NCBI GenBank assembly: GCA_001874255.1
Contig: MPDC01000009.1
Span: 94,490-130,522, forward strand
From: Alphaproteobacteria bacterium MedPE-SWcel
GTDB taxonomy: Bacteria > Pseudomonadota > Alphaproteobacteria > Rhodobacterales > Rhodobacteraceae
Direction of reading: 5' to 3'
DNA length: 36,033 bases
Shown here: positions 9,104-17,996 of the stretch, piece after piece
Numbering within the stretch: the stretch's first letter is position 1
Layout: the number at the start of each line of letters is the position of its first letter
The notes under the pieces: generated by a model
The model's input: only the letters and a program-made list of their open reading frames with translations
What the model was told of the DNA's origin: nothing
Database searches by the model: none
Program-made: the position numbers and the translations under genes

Positions 9104-10393
9104 TCAGACGATCACGTCAATACTGTCCTGAGCGCCGACGCCAAATACCCGTTTGTAGCGCGCGATTTCCTCGGCGGGGCCCATCGCCTTTTCCGGGTTG
9201 TCGGACAGTTTCACCGTTGGTTGCCCGTTTGCTGAAACCGCCTTGCACACCAAGGAGAAGGGCGCCAGCCCGTCATCCGGCACCAGCCCGCGGAAATCGT
9301 TGGTCAACAGGGTTCCCCAGCCAAACGACGCCTTCACCCGCCCCGCGAACTGGCGGTGCAGCTCTGCAATCTTGTCGACATCCAGTCCGTCCGAGAAAAT
9401 CACCCGTTTCTCGCGCGGGTCTTCGCCGCGATCCTGCCACCAGCGGATCGCGATCTCTGCGGCCGTCGCCGGGTCGCCACTGTCGATCCTGACGCCGGTC
9501 CAGCCCGCCAGCCAATCCGGTGCACGATCCAGAAACCCCTGGGTGCCGTAGGTGTCGGGCAGAATGATGCGCAGATTGCCCTCGTGTTCTTCATGCCAGT
9601 CCGACAACACATCATAGGGCGCCTGCGCCAATGCCGCGTCATCGCGGGCCAGGGCAGAATAGACCATCGGCAATTCATGCGCGTTGGTGCCGATCGCCTC
9701 CAGTTCCCGCCGCATCGCGATCAGACAGTTTGACGTGCCGGTGAACGATCCGCCGAGCCCCTCGCGCATGGCCTGCGCGCACCAGTCCTGCCAGAGGAAA
9801 CTATGCCGTCTCCGGGTACCGAAATCCGCAATCGAGAGCCCCTCGACGCCGCGCAGGCGCTCGATCTTTTCCCAGACCCGCGTCATGGCACGGGCATAAA
9901 GAACCTGTAGCTCAAACCGACCCATATCGTTGAGAACCGCCCGCGACCGCAGCTCCATCAGCACCGCCAGGGCCGGGACCTCCCACAGCATGACTTCGGG
10001 CCAGGACCCTTCGAATGTCAGCTCGTACTGATCGCCTTTGCGTTCCAGGTGGTAGGGCGGCAGCCGCAGCCCTTCGAACCACTCCATGAAATCCGGGCGG
10101 AACATCTGTCGCTTGCCGTAAAACGTATTGCCGCGCAGCCAGGTGCTCTCGCCCCGGCTCAGGGACAGGGAGCGGATGTGGTCCAGTTGCTCGCGCAGTT
10201 CACCCTCGTCGATCAGCCGCGCCAACGGCACCTTTGATGACCGGTTGATCAACGAAAAGACCACATGCGTGTCCGGCTTGTTGCGATAGACCGACTGACA
10301 CATCAGCAGCTTGTAGAAATCCGTGTCGATCAGGGACCGGATGATGGGGTCGATCTTCCACTTGTGATTGTAGACGCGGGTTGCAATGTCCAA
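9104..10393 (-). CDS. pncB: Nicotinate phosphoribosyltransferase
   Basis: Converts nicotinate, PRPP and ATP to nicotinate mononucleotide in the Preiss-Handler NAD salvage route; cytoplasmic. The 429 residues match the long bacterial PncB form. Visible signatures are SLIDTDFYKLLMCQ (residues about 20-33), FGTRRRHSF, TGTSNC, the GTNAHELPM segment with the His that is phosphorylated in characterised enzymes, RIDSGDP, FSDGLD and the FGWGTLLTND phosphate-binding loop. The start is TTG at 10393, with an AAGAGG site about eight bases upstream. It lies 63 bases after the hybrid kinase gene on the same strand, with pncA further upstream. Confidence 0.95.
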   Translation of the reverse strand: MDIATRVYNHKWKIDPIIRSLIDTDFYKLLMCQSVYRNKPDTHVVFSLINRSSKVPLARLIDEGELREQLDHIRSLSLSRGESTWLRGNTFYGKRQMFRPDFMEWFEGLRLPPYHLERKGDQYELTFEGSWPEVMLWEVPALAVLMELRSRAVLNDMGRFELQVLYARAMTRVWEKIERLRGVEGLSIADFGTRRRHSFLWQDWCAQAMREGLGGSFTGTSNCLIAMRRELEAIGTNAHELPMVYSALARDDAALAQAPYDVLSDWHEEHEGNLRIILPDTYGTQGFLDRAPDWLAGWTGVRIDSGDPATAAEIAIRWWQDRGEDPREKRVIFSDGLDVDKIAELHRQFAGRVKASFGWGTLLTNDFRGLVPDDGLAPFSLVCKAVSANGQPTVKLSDNPEKAMGPAEEIARYKRVFGVGAQDSIDVIV

Positions 10394-10456
10394 AGCTCGA
10401 CCTCTTCCGATTGTTCACCGATTGATAGGACAGGCGGCCCCCTGTCGGCAAGTCGT

Positions 10457-12733
10457 TCAGCTGCTTTCACTTTCCCGCACGGTTTCTGAAAACCGGATCA
10501 ACAGCTTCAGCAACTCCTGCCGGGACAACGGCTTGCTGAGAAACGCGTCCATGCCCGCAACCAGGCAGGCCTGTCGGCTGGCGTCATCGACATTGGCGGT
10601 CAGCGCCGCAATGAAGGGTTGCGGCATATCGAGCCGCCGGATTGCTTGCGTCGCTTCCAGCCCGTTTACTTCCGGCATCGACATATCCATCAGGATCACC
10701 TGAGGCTTGTACCTGCGCGCCAGGGTCTCTGCCTCGGCGCCATCGGTGGCGAAATACAGCTGTATCGGCGCATCGGCCAGGAATTTGCTGATCAGCAAGC
10801 GATTGACCCGGTTGTCCTCGGCCACCAGCAACCGGAGCCCGGCAAGCCCGGCCAAAGCCACCGGCTCCTGCGGGTCCTCCGGTTTCGTGGATCGTTGGGC
10901 GGCATTCGGCACCGGCTCCAGTTCGATGCTCAGCGTGAAACAGGAGCCTTCGCCCAGACGCGATGTCACGCTGATATCGCCGCCCATCGCCTGAGCCAGA
11001 CCGCGCGAAATCGACAGCCCCAGACCGGTCCCGCCGTAGCGGCGCGAAATAGCTGTATCCGCTTGGGAAAACCGCTCGAAGATATAATCCAGCTTGTCCT
11101 CTGGGATGCCGATCCCACTGTCCTTGACCTTGATCGACAGAGCCAGCGTACCACCCACCATGGTGGCAGAGGCCTGAATTTCGACACCGCCATTGCTGGT
11201 GAATTTCAACGCATTTCCCACCAGGTTGATCAGGATTTGCCGCAGGCGCCGATCATCCCCGATGACCCAGACCGGCACGGAGCTTGCGATGTCCATTTCC
11301 AGCAGCAGACCCTTGTCTGCCGCCTGTCGGCTCATCAGGAGGGTCGTGTCCCGGATACAGGCGTGCAGATCGAATTCGACCTTGTACAGCGACACGCCCG
11401 CAGCGGTCATCCGCGACAGATCCAGGACATCGTTGATCAGCGCCAGCAGCGCGCGGGACGAACTGAGGATGGTGTCAGAATAAAGCCGCTGATCCTCGCT
11501 GAGGTCAGTGGCGAGCAGCATCTGAGCCATGCCGATCACGCCATTCATCGGCGTCCGGAACTCATGGCTCATGGTGGCGAGGAACTCCTCCTTGGTGCGG
11601 GCGCCCTCCTCGGCTGCCAGACGTGCCTCCTGCAGTTGTTTTTCATAGCTCTTGGCGGCGGTCACATCGCGTTCTACGGATATATAGATCTCGACCCGTC
11701 CCGCCTCGTCAAAGACGGGGACCTGGTTGGTTTCGATCCAGATCTCCTTGCCATCCTTTCGCCGGTTCAGCAGCTCCGCGCGAAAGGACTTTCCTGCAGC
11801 ACGCCCCTCTTCGATCGCACGCAGGGCAGCGGGATCAGTCTCGCTGCTGTTCAGGATCTCCCCGGCGATTTGTCCGACCAGCTCATCGAAGGAAAACCCT
11901 GTCATTCGGGTGAACCCGTCATTGACCCAATGAATCCGGCCATCGCCGTCAATCAACATGACACCATCGTTGGCGTGTTCCGCAATCATTGCCAGACGGC
12001 GGGCCTCCTGCTTCTGGTCAAACAGCCGCATGTAGGCATCTTCCAGAGCCTGCCGTTGCAACGCCTGAGACCTCAAGGCACGGCGCACGTTTCGATGGCG
12101 TCTCTGCACCAGTATCAGGAACCAGATCTGAGCCATGAAATAGCCCAGTAGCCCCGCGAGGAGCAGCTCCAACTCCAGGTCGAGCGCCTCGACCCGTCCC
12201 GAGACCATGGCAAACACCATAATCCCCACTGGCACGGTTGAGAACACGGCCAGCCGCGTGATCCCCGCAAGCGCATTGTAGCGATAGTCCAGAGACGCGG
12301 CGAGAGCCGGTCCAAGGATCGCACCGATCGCGAAAAACAGCTCGGTGACGATAACATGATCGTCCTCAAAAATCTGCGGGTCTGTCAGGGGGATGACGGC
12401 AAAGGCGCAAATACCCAGAGTTGTCAGCGTGGCATGGAGCGCCGAAATACACCGCGCGCGCGCAATGGACATCCCGGCGTCCAGTTTCTGCGGCAGATTG
12501 CGCAGGAACCAGTTTTCCGCGCAATCAACGCCGAGATAGGCCACAAACGCGATCGACGGACCCAGGGGCCCCAGCATCACGGCCAAAAGCAGCGCGGTGC
12601 AAAAACAAATTCCGATACGAATATTGAACAGTTTTCGCCGGTTTTCCGCGTAGCGCAGCATCAGCCCTCTTGGACTGAACTGTGCATCATGCAACGTCAA
12701 TGGACCTTCGACTGTCCGGTTTGATTGCTCCAT
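10457..12733 (-). CDS. Membrane hybrid sensor histidine kinase with PAS and receiver domains
   Basis: About 758 residues. An N-terminal membrane region (about residues 38-210, six or so hydrophobic segments) is followed by a short coiled segment. A PAS domain covers about 245-360 (AEHANDGVMLIDGDGRIHWVN to SVERDVTAAK). HisKA has MSHEFRTPMN with the phospho-accepting His near 390. The ATPase domain has the N-box NLVGNALKFT, DSGIGIP and GGTGLGLSI. The C-terminal receiver has acidic residues near 639-640, phospho-Asp near 683 in ILMDMSMPE and Lys near 734. All catalytic residues are present. The start is ATG 12733; a GTG just before it would add one residue. The signal and output regulator are unknown. 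It sits between pncA and pncB on the same strand. Confidence 0.93.
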   Translation of the reverse strand: MEQSNRTVEGPLTLHDAQFSPRGLMLRYAENRRKLFNIRIGICFCTALLLAVMLGPLGPSIAFVAYLGVDCAENWFLRNLPQKLDAGMSIARARCISALHATLTTLGICAFAVIPLTDPQIFEDDHVIVTELFFAIGAILGPALAASLDYRYNALAGITRLAVFSTVPVGIMVFAMVSGRVEALDLELELLLAGLLGYFMAQIWFLILVQRRHRNVRRALRSQALQRQALEDAYMRLFDQKQEARRLAMIAEHANDGVMLIDGDGRIHWVNDGFTRMTGFSFDELVGQIAGEILNSSETDPAALRAIEEGRAAGKSFRAELLNRRKDGKEIWIETNQVPVFDEAGRVEIYISVERDVTAAKSYEKQLQEARLAAEEGARTKEEFLATMSHEFRTPMNGVIGMAQMLLATDLSEDQRLYSDTILSSSRALLALINDVLDLSRMTAAGVSLYKVEFDLHACIRDTTLLMSRQAADKGLLLEMDIASSVPVWVIGDDRRLRQILINLVGNALKFTSNGGVEIQASATMVGGTLALSIKVKDSGIGIPEDKLDYIFERFSQADTAISRRYGGTGLGLSISRGLAQAMGGDISVTSRLGEGSCFTLSIELEPVPNAAQRSTKPEDPQEPVALAGLAGLRLLVAEDNRVNRLLISKFLADAPIQLYFATDGAEAETLARRYKPQVILMDMSMPEVNGLEATQAIRRLDMPQPFIAALTANVDDASRQACLVAGMDAFLSKPLSRQELLKLLIRFSETVRESESS

Positions 12734-12821
12734 CACCCGCCAACCCGCTTACATCCGGCCTTTCGCGCCGAAACTCGTTACAATCACTACGGGTTCGAGA
12801 TTAACAAATTGCGTCGAAGAA

Positions 12822-13415
12822 TTACGCAAATATTGCGCCACGTTGACGCATATTCTCAATTTGCGTGGCCAAAGAGCCGTCAAGATCAATTGCGCGGCAG
12901 GCATTTTTCACTACTTTTACGGAAAACCCCAAACGGCGCGCATCAATTGCAGAAAATGCCACACAAAAATCCAGGGCCAGACCGACCATTGTCAAATCCG
13001 AAATGTCGCGGCTGCGCAAATAGCCTTCCAATCCGGTTGGCGTCATCTGGTCGTTTTCAAAGAATGCCGAATAGCTGTCAATTTCGGGACGAAATCCTTT
13101 TCGGATGATCAGATCGCCATCGCAGCGCAGATCCGGATGAAATTCCGCCCCCTTGGTGCCCTGCACGCAATGATCCGGCCACAGAACCTGTTGGCCATAG
13201 CTCATTTCCGTGGTGTCGAACGGGCCATGACCCGGATGCGCGCTGGCAAAGGAGGAGTGACCGGAGGGGTGCCAGTCCTGTGTCAGAATCACCGTATCGA
13301 AGTCGCTCATCATGGCGTTGATCGGCGCCACCACCGCATCGCCATCCGGAACCGCCAGGGCGCCGCCTGGACAAAAATCGTTTTGGACATCAATTACAAT
13401 CAGGGCTTTGGTCAT
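12822..13415 (-). CDS. pncA: Nicotinamidase
   Basis: Hydrolyses nicotinamide to nicotinate and ammonia, feeding PncB. 197 residues. The catalytic triad is visible as Asp9 (VIDVQNDF), Lys106 (IIRKGF) and Cys151 (LALDFCVAF). The metal site is Asp47 and His49 in TQDWHP plus His82 in LWPDHCVQGT, the usual isochorismatase-fold arrangement. The chosen ATG at 13415 has an AAAGGA site nine or so bases upstream; the frame continues upstream to 13532 without family features. It is transcribed towards the hybrid kinase and pncB and is divergent from trhO. Confidence 0.95.
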   Translation of the reverse strand: MTKALIVIDVQNDFCPGGALAVPDGDAVVAPINAMMSDFDTVILTQDWHPSGHSSFASAHPGHGPFDTTEMSYGQQVLWPDHCVQGTKGAEFHPDLRCDGDLIIRKGFRPEIDSYSAFFENDQMTPTGLEGYLRSRDISDLTMVGLALDFCVAFSAIDARRLGFSVKVVKNACRAIDLDGSLATQIENMRQRGAIFA

Positions 13416-13621
13416 TTGGTCGTTCCTTTGCGGCCGTGGTTTCAATACAGAACCCGCGGCATCGAAACACGCAACCCCATTCGGCCAAAACCCGCGCAGC
13501 ACGCCTGTAGACTGTCGCGTACCGGGCACCATATCCTATATTTCCATCACATGTTTTTCGAGGTCTTGCGGCATGTCTTCCTGACTTGCAAACCGGCCCG
13601 CTTCGTTTTACTGGCCGACAT

Positions 13622-14515
13622 ATGTACACGATTGCCGCGCTCTATCAGTTCACTCGTTTCGACGATCCCGCAGCCTTGCAACCGGGGCTATTGGCCCTGT
13701 GCGAAACGCATGACGTTCAGGGGTCACTGCTGTTGGCTCAGGAAGGTATCAACGGCACGATTGCCGGGCCACGCGCCGGGATCGACGCGGTCATCGCCCA
13801 TATCAGAACTTTGCCTGGCTGTGCCGGGATGGACTGGAAAGAAGCCACCAGCGACCATGCGCCCTTTGGCAAGATGAAAGTCCGGCTCAAGAAAGAGATC
13901 GTCACGATGGGACAGCCCGACGTCGATCCCCGGGCCACGGTCGGCAACTATGTCGAACCGCAGGAATGGAACGATCTGATCCGGTCTGACGATGTCGTGG
14001 TGATCGACACACGCAACGACTATGAGGTGGCGATCGGCACGTTCGAAGGCGCGGTAGATCCAAAAACCGCCAGCTTTCGCGAGTTTCCGCAATGGTGGGA
14101 GCAGAACAAGGATCGGTTCCACAACAAGCGGGTGGCAATGTTCTGTACCGGCGGCATTCGCTGTGAGAAATCCACGAATTTTCTGCTCGGGCAGGGGGTC
14201 GAAGACGTCTACCATCTGAAGGGCGGCATTCTGCGCTATCTGGAGGAAATGCCCGCCGATCAGAGCAGCTGGCAGGGTGAATGTTTCGTTTTTGACAACC
14301 GGGTTTCGGTGGGGCACGGGCTGCAGGAAGGGCCGCATTTTCTGTGTCACGGCTGCCGTCGTCCGATATTGCCCTCGGATCAGGCGCGCCCCGAATACGA
14401 GGCGGGCGTGTCCTGTCATCACTGCATCGACGAAAGCTCTGAACATGACAAAGAGCGGTTCCGCGAGCGGCAAAAGCAAATTCGCCTGGCCCGCGAGCGG
14501 GGTGAGCTGACCTGA
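13622..14515 (+). CDS. trhO: tRNA uridine(34) hydroxylase, rhodanese family
   Basis: Oxygen-dependent hydroxylation of U34 in certain tRNAs, the first step of 5-oxyacetyl/methoxyuridine formation (established for YceA/TrhO). 297 residues. The N-terminal acylphosphatase-like domain contains LLAQEGINGTIAG (residues 37-49). The rhodanese domain covers about 113-215 with catalytic-loop Cys175 and Cys181 in FCTGGIRCEKS. The C-terminal part has CxxC-type pairs (HGCRRP and SCHHCI), probably metal-binding. Start at ATG 13622 agrees with the family's MYTIAALYxF beginning; an in-frame TTG at 13586 is less likely. No strong ribosome-binding site is seen. Confidence 0.93.
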   Translation: MYTIAALYQFTRFDDPAALQPGLLALCETHDVQGSLLLAQEGINGTIAGPRAGIDAVIAHIRTLPGCAGMDWKEATSDHAPFGKMKVRLKKEIVTMGQPDVDPRATVGNYVEPQEWNDLIRSDDVVVIDTRNDYEVAIGTFEGAVDPKTASFREFPQWWEQNKDRFHNKRVAMFCTGGIRCEKSTNFLLGQGVEDVYHLKGGILRYLEEMPADQSSWQGECFVFDNRVSVGHGLQEGPHFLCHGCRRPILPSDQARPEYEAGVSCHHCIDESSEHDKERFRERQKQIRLARERGELT

Positions 14516-14600
14516 CGGTCAGTGATGCGCGCCGGAAAGGCGACTGGCGCGCCAGATAAGCCGGAACACGATCTCACAATGCGAAATTCGGCCCCCGGCG

Positions 14601-15236
14601 TCAGATGCGGAAGAGTGGCTGCAACAGGCGCGGCACCAGAGTGCGGAACCGCAGCGGCGCGTCGGTCGCCGCCAGACAGATGCACGGCGCCCCGGCATCT
14701 GCGACCGGGGTATGATCCAGATGTTCATCCGCGACCTCCAGATCACCGACCCCGAACCGTCCCGTCTCATCGCTGAAGCTGCCCTGCAGGACCAGCGTCA
14801 GCTCCAGCCCATTGTGGCTGTGATCCGGCACCGCCTGCCCGGGTGGAATATAAAGCAGACGCACCGATCCTGCCTCCGCAGCCGACAGGATGCACTGACG
14901 CACGCCTCCTCCCACTGGTTTCCAACGCGGAGGTTTGCCGTCGAGGACCTCCATCACCGGCCCCGGATACACGCCAGAGCGCTGGAAGACCGGCTCGGGC
15001 ACCACAGGGGCATCCAGCAGGTCAAATACGCTGGATTTGAGGCTCTCGGACAGGTCCTCGCCGGCCACCGTATCCAGCACCACGCCCCCCGCCGCCTGAT
15101 GTGCGTCATAGGCCGCGCGACAGTCGAGACACAGTGAGATGTGGCTGGCCACCACCAGCGCAAAGGGCTGCGGCAGGCTCCCCGCGGCATAGGCGGCGAG
15201 CAGGGCGTCCGGTGTATGATGGGTGATTGCTGTCAT
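14601..15236 (-). CDS. chrR: Zinc-binding anti-sigma factor, ChrR type
   Basis: Cytoplasmic anti-sigma factor that holds the adjacent ECF sigma factor inactive; in Rhodobacter sphaeroides its release is triggered by singlet oxygen. 211 residues. The N-terminal anti-sigma domain shows the zinc ligands His6, His32, Cys36 and Cys39 (SHISLCLDC), matching the HxxxCxxC pattern of that family. The C-terminal cupin has the metal-site segment DHSHNGLELTLVLQGSF and a later DEHLDH. The ATG at 15236 lies one base after the sigma-factor stop and puts His at position 6 as in the characterised protein; an upstream ATG at 15248 would overlap the sigma gene. Both zinc sites look intact, so redox sensing should be functional. 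Confidence 0.93.
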   Translation of the reverse strand: MTAITHHTPDALLAAYAAGSLPQPFALVVASHISLCLDCRAAYDAHQAAGGVVLDTVAGEDLSESLKSSVFDLLDAPVVPEPVFQRSGVYPGPVMEVLDGKPPRWKPVGGGVRQCILSAAEAGSVRLLYIPPGQAVPDHSHNGLELTLVLQGSFSDETGRFGVGDLEVADEHLDHTPVADAGAPCICLAATDAPLRFRTLVPRLLQPLFRI

Positions 15237-15237
15237 C

Positions 15238-15795
15238 TTACCGCGCATCCTTCAACTCGTGGCGCAAACGTTCCAGGCCCAGCCTGATCCGCGATTTGAT
15301 CGTGCCTAGCGGCAGACCGGTCTGGGTGCTGATTTCCTGATGGGTCAGCTCTCCCAGATAGGCTTTTTCAATAATTTCGCGTTGATCGGGCTTCAGTCGC
15401 GCAAGCGCATCTCTCAATTGGCCGGTCTCCTGCTCGACAGCCAGGATCTGGCTTGCGTCGGGCTCGGCTCCGGGGGGCTCGGCCAGGTCTTCCGGCAGGG
15501 GCCGGTTTTCTTTTCGGATCACATCGATCTGCCGGTTGCGCGCAATCTGATAGATCCAGGCCGAAACATTCGCCCGCTGCGGATCGAACAGAGCAGCCTT
15601 GCGCCAAACGGTCAGCATGACATCCTGCACAATCTCTTCCGCCTGCCCCGACCCGGTGCCGGAGCGCATGATGAACCCCTTCAGCCGAGGCGCGAAATAG
15701 TCGAACAATTCAGAAAACGCCGCCCGATCGCGGGCGTCGCGCACGGCAAGCATACGCAGGGTCTGCGGCGAGATCTGACGGGACGAATTCGTCAC
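15238..15795 (-). CDS. rpoE: ECF sigma factor of the RpoE-ChrR (ECF11-like) type
   Basis: Group IV sigma factor of about 185 residues. Region 2 is visible as AFSELFDYFAPRLKGFIMRSG, with the -10-recognition segment VWRKAALFDPQRANVSAWIYQIARNRQIDVIR. Region 4 carries LKPDQREIIEKAYLGELTHQEISTQ and the helix GTIKSRIRLGLERLRHEL, which reads the -35 element. The GTG start at 15795 has an AAAGGA site about ten bases upstream; the longer frame to 15870 would begin at or before the predicted transcription start. It is cotranscribed with chrR and is probably autoregulated from the TGATCC promoter at 15875-15904. Confidence 0.93.
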   Translation of the reverse strand: MTNSSRQISPQTLRMLAVRDARDRAAFSELFDYFAPRLKGFIMRSGTGSGQAEEIVQDVMLTVWRKAALFDPQRANVSAWIYQIARNRQIDVIRKENRPLPEDLAEPPGAEPDASQILAVEQETGQLRDALARLKPDQREIIEKAYLGELTHQEISTQTGLPLGTIKSRIRLGLERLRHELKDAR

Positions 15796-15874
15796 CTTTG
15801 GTCGGTCCTTTCGCAGCTCCGCCGGGTGTCGCCGCTCGGCTTGGTCAATATCGAGGCTTCCTGATAGCATACCG

Positions 15875-15904
15875 ACACTACGGGCGCCGAGAGAAGTTGG
15901 ATCA
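15875..15904 (-). promoter_or_regulatory. Predicted RpoE-type promoter of rpoE-chrR
   Basis: On the minus strand TGATCC (15904-15899) is followed by an 18-base spacer and TAGTGT (15880-15875). The TGATCC element and 18-base spacing match the RpoE consensus known from R. sphaeroides; the -10 is a partial match. The 5' leader to the GTG start would be about 75 bases. Confidence 0.7.
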
Positions 15905-15908
15905 TTTT

Positions 15909-15936
15909 TGATCCGGATTTTGTTTTTGCACGTAAC
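15909..15936 (+). promoter_or_regulatory. Predicted RpoE-type promoter of the FAD/DUF1365/CFA operon
   Basis: TGATCC (15909-15914), an 18-base spacer and TAAC (15933-15936) fit the RpoE consensus (TGATCC, 18 bases, TAAG-like) better than the divergent promoter does. The start codon at 15964 follows about 20 bases after the expected transcription start, with AGGAA as ribosome-binding site. Together with the divergent -35 it forms the palindrome GGATCA-TTTT-TGATCC at 15899-15914. Confidence 0.75.
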
Positions 15937-15963
15937 GACTTCAAATCACCAACAGGAATTCGA

Positions 15964-17244
15964 ATGTCTCTTGATGCACTCCCCCTCCGCCCGCACCGCA
16001 TCGCCGTGATCGGCGGAGGCATTTCCGGCCTGTCTGCGGCCTATATGCTGGCGCCGCACCACGCCGTCACGGTGTTCGAAGCCGCTCCGAAGCTGGGGGG
16101 GCACGCGCGCACCGTGATGGCCGGCAAGGCTGGCGACCAGCCGGTCGATACGGGGTTCATCGTATTCAACTACGCGAACTACCCGCACCTGACGCGCATG
16201 TTTCAGGACCTTGATGTACCGGTCGTCAGAAGCGATATGAGCTTTGGCGCCTCGATCAACAATGGACAGATCGAATATGGCCTGCGCAACCTGCGGGCGT
16301 TGACGGCGCAGCGGCGCAATCTGTTGCGACCGGAATTCGCGCGGATGGTACGTGATATCCTGCGCTTCAATGACAAGGCCGAGGCGCTGGCCAAAGATGA
16401 CAGCGCCACGATTGGCGAACTGATGAAGGATCTGCGGCTGGGCGACTGGTTTCAACGGTACTACCTGATGCCGTTGTGCGGAGCGATCTGGTCGACGCCA
16501 CCAGCTGAAATCCGGGCTTTTCCGGCGCGCGCACTGATCCAGTTTTTCCGCAATCACGCGTTGCTCAGCACCTCGGGGCAACACCAATGGTGGACCGTGG
16601 AGGGCGGCAGCGTCGAATATGTGCGCAGGCTCGAACATCACCTGCGCGGCCGTGGCGTTGCGATCCGCACGGCAACCCCCGTGCAAAGCGTCACCCGGGA
16701 CGGTCCGCACAGCCATGTGAGCAGTCTGTCAGGCCAGCACGCGCCGTTCGATCAGGTGATTTTCGCCTGTCACGCCGATCAGGCGCTGCGGCTGATTTCC
16801 CATCCCACTCCGCAGGAACGCGCGGCGCTTTCGGCAATCCGGTTTCAGGACAACCAGATGATCCTGCACAGCGACACCCGTCAAATGCCGCATCGCCCCG
16901 CGGTCTGGTCCAGCTGGGTCTACAAGGCCGACACGACACGGCCAGAGCCCGCGATTGGCGTGACATATTGGATGAACCGGTTGCAGAACATTCCCGAAAA
17001 CGATCCGCTGTTCGTCTCCCTGAACCCGTCCGAGCCGGTGCCGGATCACCTGATCTACGACCAAAAAACGTTTCGCCACCCGGTGTTTGATGGTGCCGCA
17101 TTGGCCGCGCAACGGCAATTGGCCGACATTCAGGGCCAGAACAACACCTGGTTTGCCGGGGCCTATACCCGCCACGGCTTTCACGAGGATGGCTTTGCCA
17201 GCGCAGTGCGTATCGCGCGGATGATGGATCGGCAGATCGCATGA
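15964..17244 (+). CDS. FAD-dependent amine-oxidase-fold oxidoreductase
   Basis: 426 residues with a Rossmann FAD site at the N-terminus: IAVIGGGISGLSAAY (residues about 13-27), the acidic strand end VFEAAPKLGGHART, and DTGFIVFN. The C-terminal FAD segment reads FAGAYTRHGFHEDGFASAVR. This is the NAD/FAD-binding protein family regularly found with DUF1365 and a cyclopropane-fatty-acid-synthase-like protein. In R. sphaeroides the homologous RpoE-controlled genes (RSP_1091 and RSP_1090) are, as I recall, needed for the full singlet-oxygen response, and flavin desaturases of this kind act in furan fatty acid formation. A role in oxidising membrane acyl chains is therefore inferred. First gene of a six-gene overlapping operon. 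Confidence 0.88.
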   Translation: MSLDALPLRPHRIAVIGGGISGLSAAYMLAPHHAVTVFEAAPKLGGHARTVMAGKAGDQPVDTGFIVFNYANYPHLTRMFQDLDVPVVRSDMSFGASINNGQIEYGLRNLRALTAQRRNLLRPEFARMVRDILRFNDKAEALAKDDSATIGELMKDLRLGDWFQRYYLMPLCGAIWSTPPAEIRAFPARALIQFFRNHALLSTSGQHQWWTVEGGSVEYVRRLEHHLRGRGVAIRTATPVQSVTRDGPHSHVSSLSGQHAPFDQVIFACHADQALRLISHPTPQERAALSAIRFQDNQMILHSDTRQMPHRPAVWSSWVYKADTTRPEPAIGVTYWMNRLQNIPENDPLFVSLNPSEPVPDHLIYDQKTFRHPVFDGAALAAQRQLADIQGQNNTWFAGAYTRHGFHEDGFASAVRIARMMDRQIA

Positions 17245-17996
17245 GCCAGGCGCCGGAACATATCGCCGGGGTCACCACACACAGGCGGCGCGGCGCCATC
17301 CGCCACGGGTTCCACTATGGCGTCGACTATGTGCTGATTGATCCCGAAGTGGACGCCGGATCGCCGGCGCTGTTTTCGCGCAACCGGTTCAATCTGACCT
17401 CGGTGCATGATCGGGATCACGGTGGCCCGCCAAAGGCCGGAAAAGGGCCGACATGGGCCCGAAATGTGCTCGCGGCAGAGGGGCTGAGTGACCCGCAGGT
17501 CCAGCTCTTGCTGCTGACCCAGCCCAGGTTCCTTGGCTACAGCTTCAATCCGGTCAGCTTCTGGCTGGCGTTGAGGGACGACGCATTGGTGGCGGCAATT
17601 GCCGAGGTCTCGACCCCGTTCGGGGACCGCCACTCCTATCTGTGCCGCCTGCCGGATTTTGCCCCGATCACCAGGGACAGCCGGATTACCACCCCGAAAT
17701 CTCTGCATGTCTCGCCGTTTCAGGAGGTCGCCGGCAGCTATGAATTCGGCTATGATATTCGTCCCGACCGGATCGCGATCCGCATCCTCCACCGCAACGG
17801 GGCCGAGGGCGTGGTTGCGACCCTGTCCGGGGGACGTGCGCCCCTGACGAATACCGGCGTGCTCGGGGCGGGCCTGCGCCGCCCCTTTGGTGCGCTGCGC
17901 ACCATCGCCCTGATCCATTGGCAGGCGCTGCGCCTGAAACTGAAGGGCGCCATATATCGCACACGCCCCAGCCCCCCGTCGAAAGAGGTGACCTGA
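17241..17996 (+). CDS. DUF1365 family protein
   Basis: 251 residues, starting in an ATGA overlap with the FAD enzyme and ending in a TGATG overlap with the methyltransferase. Family features visible are the HRRxG start, SRNRFNLTSVHDRDHG (about residues 46-61), the diagnostic LGYSFNPVSFWLA (about 98-110) and LHVSPFQ near 150. The function of DUF1365 is unknown. Its constant partnership with the flanking flavoenzyme and the CFA-synthase-like enzyme, and RpoE control, point to membrane-lipid modification during photo-oxidative stress. No signal peptide or membrane helix is seen. Confidence 0.9.
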   Translation: MSQAPEHIAGVTTHRRRGAIRHGFHYGVDYVLIDPEVDAGSPALFSRNRFNLTSVHDRDHGGPPKAGKGPTWARNVLAAEGLSDPQVQLLLLTQPRFLGYSFNPVSFWLALRDDALVAAIAEVSTPFGDRHSYLCRLPDFAPITRDSRITTPKSLHVSPFQEVAGSYEFGYDIRPDRIAIRILHRNGAEGVVATLSGGRAPLTNTGVLGAGLRRPFGALRTIALIHWQALRLKLKGAIYRTRPSPPSKEVT

